NCBI RefSeq assembly: GCF_002043005.1
Contig: NZ_CP020330.1
Span: forward strand, 3,056,001 to 3,120,000
DNA from: Martelella mediterranea DSM 17316
GTDB taxonomy: Bacteria > Pseudomonadota > Alphaproteobacteria > Rhizobiales > Rhizobiaceae
Reading direction: 5' to 3'
Length of the DNA stretch: 64,000 bases
In this document: positions 34,936-43,159 of the stretch, piece after piece
How the letters are laid out: the number at the start of each line of letters is the position of its first letter
Position numbering within the stretch: position 1 is the first letter of the stretch
Position numbers and translations under genes: made by a program
Notes under the pieces: model-generated
Databases searched by the model: none
Seen by the model: the letters and a program-made list of their open reading frames with translations, nothing else
What the model was told of the DNA's origin: nothing

Positions 34936-37086
34936 ATGACAACGGCCCCAAGGCTTGCCCTGCTTTCCGCCACTACGAGCTTTCTTGCGCTCACAGGCCC
35001 GGTTCTGGCTCAGGAAGCGACGACCATCCTGGAGCCCGTGACGGTTGAGACCCAGGCCGGCCTTCAGGCCGAATCCGGTAACGCCGTCTTTGTCCGGGAC
35101 ACATCGGCGGCAATGAAGACCGAGACGCCGGTGATCGAGACGCCGCAATCGGTGACCACGGTAACGCGCGAGCAGATGGACGAGCAGAGCCCGCAGACCG
35201 TCAGCCAGGCGCTGCGCTACACCGCCGGCGTTCTTTCCGACAGGGATGCCAATACCCGCTACAATTCGATCTTCATGCGCGGTTTCGGCGCGTTTGGCAC
35301 CGCGACGAGCTATGTCAGTTATCTGGACGGGTTGAAGCTGCCGCGCGGTCAGGCCTTTGCCCAGGTGGCCATCGATCCCTACCTGCTTGACCGTATCGAC
35401 GTTCTCAAGGGTCCATCCGGCGTGCTGTACGGCCAGATGAGCCCCGGCGGGCTTGTCGATCAGGTGAGCCGCGTGCCCTCTGCCGAACCATACAATGAAG
35501 TCTTCCTGCAGGGCGGATCGTTCGGTCGGGTCCAGGGCGGCATCACCTCGCGTGGTTCGCTGACCGAGGATGACAGCCTGCTCTACAGCTTCACCGGCAT
35601 CGGGCGGTCCTCCGGCACGCGCTATGACGATGTCGACGAAGAGGTTTACGGTTTTGCGCCATCGCTGACCTGGCAGCCGGACGAGGATACCGCGCTGACG
35701 ATCTCCGGCTATTACCAGAACACCCCGGAGGGCGGCTATTTCAACTCGATCTACCCGACATTCCTGGCGCCAGAGGAATACCAGCCCTATCTCGGTCGCG
35801 ACGTGAATATCGGCGATCCGAACTATGACTATTTCAACCGCGAGCAATATGGCATCGGCTACGACTTCGAGCACTATTTCAACGACAGCGTGAAGTTCGA
35901 ATCCGCGCTGCGCTACTCCGATGTCGATATCGATTTCCGCTCGCTGCAGATGGCGGCGCCTCTGGATGCCAATGGCGATATCCCCCGGCAAGCGCTGCGT
36001 TCGATCGAGCAGGTTGGCGGCATCTCGACCGACAACCGGCTGACATTCGAATTCGATACCGGCGCCGTCGAACACACCATGCTCGCCGGCTTCGATTACC
36101 AGCACTCGGATAGCGACTGGCAGTATCAATATGGCGCGGCTCCGGCGCTGAACGTCGTCAATCCCGTTTACGGCCAGCCGATTGCACCGCTGATGACGAT
36201 CATCGACAGCAAGCAGACGCTTCAGCAGACGGGCATCTATCTTCAGGACCAGATGAGCTTTGGCGGACTGCATGCCGTTCTCGGCATTCGCCAGGACTGG
36301 ACCGAGCAGGAGTCGACCAATCGTCTGGCAGGCACCACCTCCAGCCAGTCGGACGAAGCCACGACATACAAGGCCGGCCTTCTCTATGCCTTCGACAATG
36401 GCATTTCGCCCTATGTCAGCTATTCGACATCGTTCGAGCCGGTGATCGGCGTCGATGCCGCCGGTCAGCCCTTCGTGCCCAGTGAAGCGGAGCAGTATGA
36501 GATCGGCATCAAGTATGAGCCGGTCGGCTGGGACGCGCTGTTCACGGTCTCCGCCTTCGACATCACCCAGCAGAACGCATTGGTGCCGGACGCCCTGGGC
36601 TTCAGCCGACAGGCGGGCGAGATCCGTTCGCGCGGGCTCGAATTCGAGGCGCGCGGCAACCTGACGGAAGAGTTTGAACTGATCGCGGCGCTGACGCTTC
36701 TCGATACCGAATATGAAAAGACGTTCATTGCTGCAAATGAGGGCAACCGGCCGCAGGCTGTGCCGGATTATTACGGCTCCGTCTGGGGGAACTACACCTT
36801 TATGTCCGGCGCGCTGGAAGGCTTCTCCGCCGGTGCGGGGCTGCGCTTCGTCGGCGCAAGCTATGCCGATGATGCCAATACGGTGAAGGTTGATGGCTAT
36901 ACGCTGGTCGATGTGGCGCTGCGCTACGACTTCGGCGCCCGCAGCGAAAAGCTGAAGGGGCTCGAGGCGACCTTCAACATCACTAACCTGTTTGACGAAG
37001 ACTATTATGCCAGCTGCAGCACCGGCTTCTATTGCCAGTATGGCGATGGACGCCAGTTTCTGGCCGGTCTGAACTACAAATGGTGA
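34936..37086 (+). CDS. TonB-dependent siderophore receptor (FhuA/FoxA type)
   Basis: This 716-residue outer-membrane receptor has a signal peptide ending VLAQ (about residue 26), a TonB box (LEPVTVET), a plug domain (TPQSVTTVTREQMDEQSPQTV, then DVLKGPSGVLYGQMSPGG) and a barrel ending in tryptophan (GLNYKW). The plug motifs are those of ferrichrome/ferrioxamine-type hydroxamate receptors. There is no STN domain, so it imports without cell-surface signalling. The next gene begins inside its stop codon region. The open frame reaches 34633, but this start follows the promoter-like region. Confidence 0.9.
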   Translation: MTTAPRLALLSATTSFLALTGPVLAQEATTILEPVTVETQAGLQAESGNAVFVRDTSAAMKTETPVIETPQSVTTVTREQMDEQSPQTVSQALRYTAGVLSDRDANTRYNSIFMRGFGAFGTATSYVSYLDGLKLPRGQAFAQVAIDPYLLDRIDVLKGPSGVLYGQMSPGGLVDQVSRVPSAEPYNEVFLQGGSFGRVQGGITSRGSLTEDDSLLYSFTGIGRSSGTRYDDVDEEVYGFAPSLTWQPDEDTALTISGYYQNTPEGGYFNSIYPTFLAPEEYQPYLGRDVNIGDPNYDYFNREQYGIGYDFEHYFNDSVKFESALRYSDVDIDFRSLQMAAPLDANGDIPRQALRSIEQVGGISTDNRLTFEFDTGAVEHTMLAGFDYQHSDSDWQYQYGAAPALNVVNPVYGQPIAPLMTIIDSKQTLQQTGIYLQDQMSFGGLHAVLGIRQDWTEQESTNRLAGTTSSQSDEATTYKAGLLYAFDNGISPYVSYSTSFEPVIGVDAAGQPFVPSEAEQYEIGIKYEPVGWDALFTVSAFDITQQNALVPDALGFSRQAGEIRSRGLEFEARGNLTEEFELIAALTLLDTEYEKTFIAANEGNRPQAVPDYYGSVWGNYTFMSGALEGFSAGAGLRFVGASYADDANTVKVDGYTLVDVALRYDFGARSEKLKGLEATFNITNLFDEDYYASCSTGFYCQYGDGRQFLAGLNYKW

Positions 37087-38219
37087 AGGCGATGATGCTT
37101 GGTCGACGTTCGTTCTGCGGCGCGCTTCTGTTGAGCGGTCTGGTTTCCCTGAGACCGGCAGCAGCAGCCGGCCCCGTCACCATGACGGACATGATCGGGC
37201 GTCGGGTGGTGTTGCCCGCCGTGCCGAAGCGCGTTGTTCTGCTGGAGGCGCGCGACATCATCAGCATGGCCATGCTCGTCGACGATCCGGCTGCGCGCGT
37301 CGTTGGCTGGGCGGCGGTGGACCGAATCGATGCTCCGTTGCTTCAGGCGCAACTGACCGGCGATCACCAGATCGCGGAAGTCGGCAAGCAGGGGCCGGAC
37401 ACGATCTCGCTCGAAGGCATTGTCAGGCTCGAGCCGGATCTCGTCATATCCAATTTCTACATGACCCCGCTGGGGGAGGACGACCTTCTGGTCCAGCGCC
37501 TCACGGAACTCGGCATTCCGGTCGTCTTCTCCGACCTTGCCACCAATGAAGAACCTGAGGGCGCGCCAAGGCCGGGACCGGTCGAAACGCTTGGCCGGCA
37601 TATGCGGATGTGGGGCGAGGTACTGAATGAGGGCGCGCGCGCCGAGGACTATCTTTCATTCTGTAACAGCCATCTTGACCGCGTCCGTGCCTGCCTCAAG
37701 GACGCCGCGCCGGTGACAACTTATCTGGAGATCATGTCAACGGTCGACGATTGCTGCTGGGCGGCAGGCACAACCGTCTGGGGCGAACTGCTGGCGCTTG
37801 CCGGCGGGCAGACACTGCCGGGCGTGACAGAGGCCTGGTACCAGAAACTGCAGCTTGAACATCTCCTGTCGACGCCGTTCGACGTCTATATCGCCTCCGG
37901 CGGCGGCTGGTCTTCCGGCGGCCGACCGGCGATCGGCCCCGGCATCGATCCCGAGGAAGGCCGCGAGGGGCTGGGGCGGTTGATCGGCCGGACGGGGTTC
38001 AGCGAGCTCGATGCCGTTCGCGACAACCGAGTTTATGGCATCTGGACCGGGCTGATCGCCGCGCCGCCGCTCAATATCCTGTTCATCGAATGCGCCGCGA
38101 AATGGCAGCATCCCGCGCTTTGCGCGGAGATCGATCCATCGCGGACCCTGGCCGAAATAAACGAACGCTTCATGAGCATACCCATTGAAGGCCCGCTCTG
38201 GACAGCGCTGGAGGGCTGA
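37080..38219 (+). CDS. Iron-siderophore ABC transporter substrate-binding protein
   Basis: This 379-residue periplasmic protein has an RRSFCG leader (MLGRRSFCGALLLSG), possibly a Tat-type signal, followed by the FepB/FhuD-type binding fold (VTMTDMIGRRVVLPAVPKRV). It overlaps the receptor stop (ATGGTGA); a second ATG at 37092 also fits the signal peptide. It would carry the ferric siderophore across the periplasm, but no matching permease or ATPase genes are present nearby. Confidence 0.85.
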   Translation: MVKAMMLGRRSFCGALLLSGLVSLRPAAAAGPVTMTDMIGRRVVLPAVPKRVVLLEARDIISMAMLVDDPAARVVGWAAVDRIDAPLLQAQLTGDHQIAEVGKQGPDTISLEGIVRLEPDLVISNFYMTPLGEDDLLVQRLTELGIPVVFSDLATNEEPEGAPRPGPVETLGRHMRMWGEVLNEGARAEDYLSFCNSHLDRVRACLKDAAPVTTYLEIMSTVDDCCWAAGTTVWGELLALAGGQTLPGVTEAWYQKLQLEHLLSTPFDVYIASGGGWSSGGRPAIGPGIDPEEGREGLGRLIGRTGFSELDAVRDNRVYGIWTGLIAAPPLNILFIECAAKWQHPALCAEIDPSRTLAEINERFMSIPIEGPLWTALEG

Positions 38220-38221
38220 GC

Positions 38222-39349
38222 ATGCGAGATAAAATCTCTCTGGGTATGCGGTTTCGGGCAGAAGCGGAGGTCGATTTCCCAAGGATCGATGATTTCTTCG
38301 AGCCGATCGTTCAATCCATCGCCACTCACGACATGAAAGTCATCCGGCAGAAGGAGAGCAGTCGGGTCGTCACGGATATCGGCCTGGCCACGCTTGAAGC
38401 CGGGCCCGGAAAACTGTTTCTGCGGGTTGAGGCCGATGACACGGCATCACTCAACCGCCTGAAATACGCGCTCTATGGCCCGATCTCCTTCATTGCCGCC
38501 AGCGAGAAACCGGTCATCAAATGGTCTGGCCACGACACCGGCCTGACGCCCTTCGATGAACTGCGCGTTGTAAGGGTCAGCCGGGCGTCATTGATCACCC
38601 CGCATATGCGGCGGATCGTGTTTTCCGGTGAGGACCTTGGCCGTTTTGACCGTATGGACCAGCTTCACTGTCGGCTCATCTTCCAACCCAAGGGAACGCT
38701 GCGGCCGGAATGGCCGGGCCTTGATGCCAATGGCCATATCGTCTGGCCCGAAGGCCGCAAGCTCGACACGCGCGTCTACACGATTCGCGCAATCGATACC
38801 GTAAAAGGCGAAGTGACGATCGATTTCGCGCTTCATCCCAAGGCCGGGCCCGCGACGCGCTGGGCCATGGAGGCCGGGCCCGGCGATATTATCGGCATGG
38901 TCGGGCCTGCCGCCAATGGCCTTGAACAGGCGGAATTCTACGTCTTCGCCGGCGATGAAACGGCGCTTCCCGGCATTGCCCGCATGATGGAAGCGCTCGT
39001 CAGGTCTGCGACAGGTCATGCTTTCATCGAAGTCGACAGCCCCGATGACGTCCCGGACCTTCACTGTCCGCCCGGCATCACCGTAATCTGGCTCTTTCGC
39101 AACGGAAAACCGGGGGGGACGACCTCGCTTCTGGAGGAAGCGGTCCGTAACGTCTCATGGCCCGCCGATTTGTCATCCGTCTTCTTCTGGGGCGGATGCG
39201 AACACAAGGCGTTTCGCAAGATCCACCGCCTGCTGCGCCATGAGCGTGGCCTGCCGCGCGAGCGGATGGTTTTCTATTCGCACTGGCACCGCTCGCTCAG
39301 TGAAGAACAGATCATCGCGGAAGGCGCGGCGGCCTATTTGCCGGAGTGA
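38222..39349 (+). CDS. DUF2218 / siderophore-interacting protein fusion (ferric reductase)
   Basis: This 375-residue protein joins an N-terminal DUF2218-like domain (about 1-100, FDRIDDF-type start with LRVEADDTASLNRLKYAL) to a ViuB/YqjH-type FAD-binding siderophore-interacting reductase (about 115-375; TPHMRRIVFSGEDL, TRVYTIRAID, FFWGGCEHKAFRKI). It should release iron from imported siderophore in the cytosol with NAD(P)H. It lies 2 bases after the binding-protein gene and ends the operon. Confidence 0.87.
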   Translation: MRDKISLGMRFRAEAEVDFPRIDDFFEPIVQSIATHDMKVIRQKESSRVVTDIGLATLEAGPGKLFLRVEADDTASLNRLKYALYGPISFIAASEKPVIKWSGHDTGLTPFDELRVVRVSRASLITPHMRRIVFSGEDLGRFDRMDQLHCRLIFQPKGTLRPEWPGLDANGHIVWPEGRKLDTRVYTIRAIDTVKGEVTIDFALHPKAGPATRWAMEAGPGDIIGMVGPAANGLEQAEFYVFAGDETALPGIARMMEALVRSATGHAFIEVDSPDDVPDLHCPPGITVIWLFRNGKPGGTTSLLEEAVRNVSWPADLSSVFFWGGCEHKAFRKIHRLLRHERGLPRERMVFYSHWHRSLSEEQIIAEGAAAYLPE

Positions 39350-39405
39350 CGGATGGCTGTCGGGCAATGTTCCCGCAGCAACACGCCCGCCGGCCCTGAA
39401 CCGGG

Positions 39406-39710
39406 CTAGATGATTGCGCGGCGGACGCGGACCGAGACCCATTCCGACATGATGACCGTTGCCAGAATGACGGTCATGGTCACTTGCGGCCAGGCCAGCA
39501 CGTTGAGTCGAGCCGGTAAAGCGACAGGCCGATAAGCCGCGGCATCACCTGCGGCTGGACGGCGTATTGATCATCTGCAGCCACGAGGCGCCGGTGGCCC
39601 GGACGACTTCCGCCTGTGCCTCGTCTATGTGCTCGGTCAGGAGCTTGGATAAATGCCGATGGTCGCGAAGGACAGTGTCAGCAAGCCAGCAAAGAAACGC
39701 GCCTCGCGCG
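39406..39710 (-). pseudogene. Broken phosphonate ABC permease gene (phnE)
   Basis: Reverse-strand translation gives PhnE pieces in the right order but different frames: FFAGLLTLSFATIGI, then SKLLTEHIDEAQAEVVRATG and ASWLQMI, then QYAVQPQVMPRLIGLSLYRLD, and finally TMTVILATVIMSEW with VSVRVRRAII before a stop at 39406-39408. At least two frame changes and an internal deletion (the conserved GAGGIG region) are visible. The 5' two thirds are missing and the fragment abuts an integrase piece. Confidence 0.72.
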
Positions 39711-39719
39711 CCCAGCCTT

Positions 39720-40116
39720 CGGCAAGGCGGGCCCAGTTCGGCTCGGCAACACCGCCAAGCAACGCCGCGGCCTCACGCGGCTCGCTTCTCTGCGCATCGA
39801 CCGTTTCAATCCGTTCGAGAAGTTCGGCTCTGGGGAGTGCGGCGACCTTCTCGACCGTCAGGTAGCGATAGCCACGGCGCTGGGCCAGCTCCGTGGCAGC
39901 CTGAAACCGCATCCCAGCATCCTCCGTGTCGCTGGCAAGCCGAGTCTCCCGGGCTGCGATCTGCTCGACCCAGATAAGCGGGGCCTCGACGTTGGCCCGT
40001 GTCTCGGAATCGGTGTGAAGATTGAGCCAGATCTCACTGCGGGTCTTGACCGCCGCGAAACGCTTCGGGACGCGCCGTCGAATACAGAATGCCGATCCTC
40101 TTCGCATGAGCGACAT
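39720..40116 (-). pseudogene. 5' fragment of a tyrosine-recombinase-type integrase gene
   Basis: The first about 130 residues read from 40116 (MRRGSAFCIRRRVPKRF, HTDSETRANVEAPLIW, ARETRLASDTEDAGMRFQAA, REAAALLGGVAEPN) resemble the N-terminal domain of alphaproteobacterial phage/island integrases (DUF6538-type). The frame then runs directly into phnE-like sequence and stops at 39637, so the catalytic domain is absent. The piece marks the edge of a lost or rearranged mobile element. Confidence 0.65.
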
Positions 40117-40601
40117 CGCACGCTCCCATAATCAATGTCTAGCCGAAACGAAGTGTAAGTTCGCAATCGAGGTTGAGCGATTAAATTATCGTTTTTTATG
40201 AGTTCTTTTGAGGTGGCCGGAAAGGGCTATGGCGGAGGAGGTGTCCTTCAGTTTAACGTCGTCATTTCATTATAATTCAAATTTATCAATATCTTAAGAT
40301 TATTTCCCTGAGCTAAATGTGTAGCAGATTGTGTAGCGGGCACAGGTGTGACTTGCAGAGGTTTTCCATTTTGGAGTGAACCAGGTGTATCCTGGGTCGC
40401 GACACAAACACATGAAATGGACTGCTATAAAGAAGGGCGGCAGCGACGCGTTGCTCGCTTTGTTCGTACCTCAAACCTTTTCCCTATTTGACACCATGAT
40501 TGTCCAAACCGGCTGAGGTTTTGACAATCGCCAGGTCGCTCCCCTGGCTATCTTCCTCTCTGTCAGAGCAACCGCGAGGGCTTGCCGACATGAAGGAGAT
40601 A
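40117..40601. other. A+T-rich intergenic stretch beside the integrase scar
   Basis: About 485 bases with lower G+C than the flanks (for example 40180-40320). It carries only a 34-codon ORF (40412-40516) without recognisable similarity. Presumed to hold the promoter of the hydrolase gene and remains of the mobile element. No tRNA, attachment repeat or terminator could be identified. Confidence 0.5.
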
Positions 40602-41582
40602 ATGGTGACCAGCAAAGTTTGCTTTTCCCTCACGCGCCGGCAAGCGCTCATCGTAGGTGCATCCGCGTCCATCGTTGCAGCGCTACCGGCGATTGCGATG
40701 GCCAATGCGCCCGAAAATCAACCTGAAGGAGCGAGCCAGATGGCCGAGAGCTTTATCACCACCCAAGACGGCGTTGAGATTTTCTACAAGGACTGGGGAC
40801 CGAAGGATGCCCAGCCGATCATGTTCCACCATGGCTGGCCGCTTTCCAGTGATGACTGGGATGCCCAGATGATGTTCTTCGTCAACAAGGGATATCGCGT
40901 CGTCGCCCACGACCGGCGCGGGCATGGCCGCTCGGCGCAGGTGAGTGAGGGGCACGACATGGCGCATTATGCCGCCGATGCCGCAGCCGTCACCGAGGCG
41001 CTCGATCTGAAAAATGCGATCCATATCGGTCATTCCACAGGTGGCGGCGAGGCACTTGCCTATGTCGCACGTTTCGGGCAGCCGCAGGGCCGCGTGGCGG
41101 GCCTCGTCATGGTCGCAGCAGTGCCGCCGATCATGCTCAAGGGCGCCATCAATCCCGAAGGCACGCCGCTTGCCGTTTTCGATGATTTTCGCAAGCAGCT
41201 GGCCGCCAACCGCGCGCAGTTCTTCCTCGATGTGGCTTCAGGCCCATTCTACGGCTTCAATCGTCCGGATGCGAAGGTGTATCCCGGCGTGATCAACAAT
41301 TGGTGGCGCCAGGGCATGAATGGCAGCATCAAGGCCCATTACGAAGGTATCAAGGCGTTTTCTGAGACCGACCAGACTGCCGATCTGAAGGCCGTAACGG
41401 TTCCGACGCTGGTGCTGCAGGGCGATGACGATCAGATCGTGCCCTACAAGGGGGCTGCTGTCCTGCAGGCCGAACTTGTTTCCGGCTCGAAGCTGAAGAT
41501 CTATCCAGGCTTTCCCCACGGCATGCTGACAACCCACGCCGATGTGATCAACCCGGATATTCTGGCCTTCATCCAGGGCTGA
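40602..41582 (+). CDS. Tat-exported alpha/beta hydrolase (perhydrolase/arylesterase type)
   Basis: This 326-residue protein has a twin-arginine leader (LTRRQALIVGASASIVAALP, cleavage near AMANA, residue 36) and a catalytic core of the non-heme haloperoxidase/esterase group: oxyanion region HHGWPLSSDDWD, nucleophile in GHSTGGGE, acid in GDDDQIVP and histidine in FPHGML. It should act in the periplasm. The ATG at 40602 is near an AAGGAG; one at 40590 is also possible. Neighbours are stress genes, so ester detoxification or peracid chemistry is plausible. Confidence 0.85.
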   Translation: MVTSKVCFSLTRRQALIVGASASIVAALPAIAMANAPENQPEGASQMAESFITTQDGVEIFYKDWGPKDAQPIMFHHGWPLSSDDWDAQMMFFVNKGYRVVAHDRRGHGRSAQVSEGHDMAHYAADAAAVTEALDLKNAIHIGHSTGGGEALAYVARFGQPQGRVAGLVMVAAVPPIMLKGAINPEGTPLAVFDDFRKQLAANRAQFFLDVASGPFYGFNRPDAKVYPGVINNWWRQGMNGSIKAHYEGIKAFSETDQTADLKAVTVPTLVLQGDDDQIVPYKGAAVLQAELVSGSKLKIYPGFPHGMLTTHADVINPDILAFIQG

Positions 41583-41668
41583 TTATCCGACCTCTGCCAT
41601 GGCGGGGCGAATGCTTCGCCATGGAAGGCCGCCAGAACAGTCTCACGGTTACAGATGGAGTAGTGAAA

Positions 41669-42370
41669 ATGTCGCGGTCTGCAACAGCTTCGATCCTGAG
41701 TTTCAATGGCGGCTATGTCGATACCATGGGCTTTGTCGCGCTCAGTGGCCTTTTTACGGCACATGTGACCGGCAATTTCGTTACACTTGGCGCCACTTTA
41801 TCGGAAGGCACGGGCGGTGCGCTGGCAAAACTCCTGGCTCTGCCGGTCTTCTGCCTCACGGTGTTTCTTGGTCATGGTTTCAACTATTGGCTTGAAGGGC
41901 GGAAGTATCCGCCGGTTCCGGTGTTCCTCTCGCTGAAGTTCACGCTCTTTGTGCTTGCTGCGGCATTGGCGCTATCCCTTCCACGCGAAAGTGCCGGCAG
42001 CGGTGGCGAGCTGCTCCTCGGCATGGTTCTCGTTGTCGCAATGGCATTGCAGAACGGCCTTCACCGCACCCACCTGTCAGATCAACCTCCGACCACGCTT
42101 CTGACCGGCACGACCACCCAGATCATGCTCGACCTGTCCGATCTGGTTTTCGGGGGCGAGGCCAAGGGCAAGGCAGTGGGGGCACGGCTTTTCAAGCTGG
42201 TCCGTGCGCTGGTCCTGTTTGCCGGCGGTTGCGCGGTGGCAGCGCTGCTGTTCCGGCTCTCGCACCGCCTTTGCTTCCTCGTTCCTCCGATCACCGTCGC
42301 TACAGCTTTTCTCATCCACAGTTTTGGCGGTGAAACCGACCAGAGCAAAAACCAAAAGGAGAAAGCGTGA
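41669..42370 (+). CDS. YoaK/DUF1275 family membrane protein
   Basis: This 233-residue protein has about six membrane segments and the DUF1275 features GGYVDTMGFVALSGLFTAHV-TGNFV and GLHRTHLSDQPPTTLLTGTTTQ. The function of the family is not established; a transport role is often supposed. ATG at 41669 has a GGAGTAGTGAAA ribosome site, and the frame also opens at 41621. It overlaps the next small gene (TGATG). Confidence 0.85.
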   Translation: MSRSATASILSFNGGYVDTMGFVALSGLFTAHVTGNFVTLGATLSEGTGGALAKLLALPVFCLTVFLGHGFNYWLEGRKYPPVPVFLSLKFTLFVLAAALALSLPRESAGSGGELLLGMVLVVAMALQNGLHRTHLSDQPPTTLLTGTTTQIMLDLSDLVFGGEAKGKAVGARLFKLVRALVLFAGGCAVAALLFRLSHRLCFLVPPITVATAFLIHSFGGETDQSKNQKEKA

Positions 42371-42528
42371 TGGCCCGAGAAAGGTCACCGACCAAGAAGC
42401 CGGATCGCAAGCCGGTCGAGGAGAATGATGCTGTGGTGGAAGATGCCCGTCTGGATGAGGTTCTTGATGAGGCGTTGCGAGAGAGTTTTCCGGCGAGCGA
42501 CCCACCGGCAAGCGGCCATTTCGAATAA
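42370..42528 (+). CDS. Small acidic/basic protein with ESFPASDPPA motif
   Basis: This 52-residue protein begins MARERSPTKKPDRKPVEEND and ends with the motif RESFPASDPPASGHFE, which is shared by small proteins found in many proteobacterial stress loci. Its start overlaps the stop of the YoaK-like gene (GTGATGG) and the Dps gene follows after 24 bases, so the three are probably co-expressed. No biochemical role is known to me. Confidence 0.75.
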   Translation: MARERSPTKKPDRKPVEENDAVVEDARLDEVLDEALRESFPASDPPASGHFE

Positions 42529-42552
42529 GCCTTCTCAAAAAGGAGAATGAAT

Positions 42553-43071
42553 ATGAATAGCACCATCAAAGAACGCAGAAGCGCGTCTCTCCACACGCCT
42601 TCAGGGCTTGGCGCCGAGGCAGGCAGAGATATCACCGCAGGCGCAAATGCGCTTCTTGCCGATGTTTTTGCCCTGTTCATGAAAACCAAGAATTTTCATT
42701 GGCACATGAGCGGCGCCAGTTTTCGTGACTGGCACCTGATGCTCGACGATCAGTCCGATGAGCTGATGGCGATCACCGATCCGCTGGCCGAAAGGGTCCG
42801 CAAGCTCGGCGGTTCGACTTTGAGATCGATCCGGGACATTTCTGCAAAGCAGCGCATTGCCGATAATGATGCGGAATTCGTGCATCCGCATGAAATGCTC
42901 GCCGAGCTCAGGTCCGATAATGCCGACCTTGCAGCCCGCATGCGCGCGCTTCACGCCGTCTGCGATGAGCATAACGATGTGGCGACGGCCAGCCTTCTGG
43001 AAAACTGGATCGACGAGACCGAAAAGCGAATTTGGTTTCTGTTCGAGATCCTTCGCTCCACCAACGCCTGA
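42553..43071 (+). CDS. dps: Dps-family DNA-binding ferritin-like protein
   Basis: This protein of about 172 residues has the Dps ferroxidase residues in KNFHWHMSGASFRDWHLMLDDQSDE (H, H, D and E ligands shared between subunits) and the C-terminal helix with WFLFEIL. It forms dodecamers that store iron and consume H2O2. The second ATG (42553) is preferred because AGGAG at 42541-42545 is too close to the first ATG at 42547. A strong terminator follows. Confidence 0.9.
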   Translation: MNSTIKERRSASLHTPSGLGAEAGRDITAGANALLADVFALFMKTKNFHWHMSGASFRDWHLMLDDQSDELMAITDPLAERVRKLGGSTLRSIRDISAKQRIADNDAEFVHPHEMLAELRSDNADLAARMRALHAVCDEHNDVATASLLENWIDETEKRIWFLFEILRSTNA

Positions 43072-43081
43072 TGGAGCATCT

Positions 43082-43124
43082 GCCGGGCGAACGTCCTCCC
43101 CTCTGCGTTCGCCCGGCTTTTTTT
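43082..43124 (+). terminator. Strong rho-independent terminator after dps
   Basis: GCCGGGCGAACG at 43082-43093 pairs perfectly with CGTTCGCCCGGC at 43106-43117 and is followed by seven T residues (43118-43124), 10 bases after the dps stop. Confidence 0.9.
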
Positions 43125-43159
43125 GTTTTCCGCGCGACGACAGTTGAAAGGATTTAGCA

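Noticed and set aside
40412..40516. 34-codon ORF before the Tat hydrolase gene
   Set aside because: No similarity or clear ribosome site could be seen; kept only as a note in the intergenic description.
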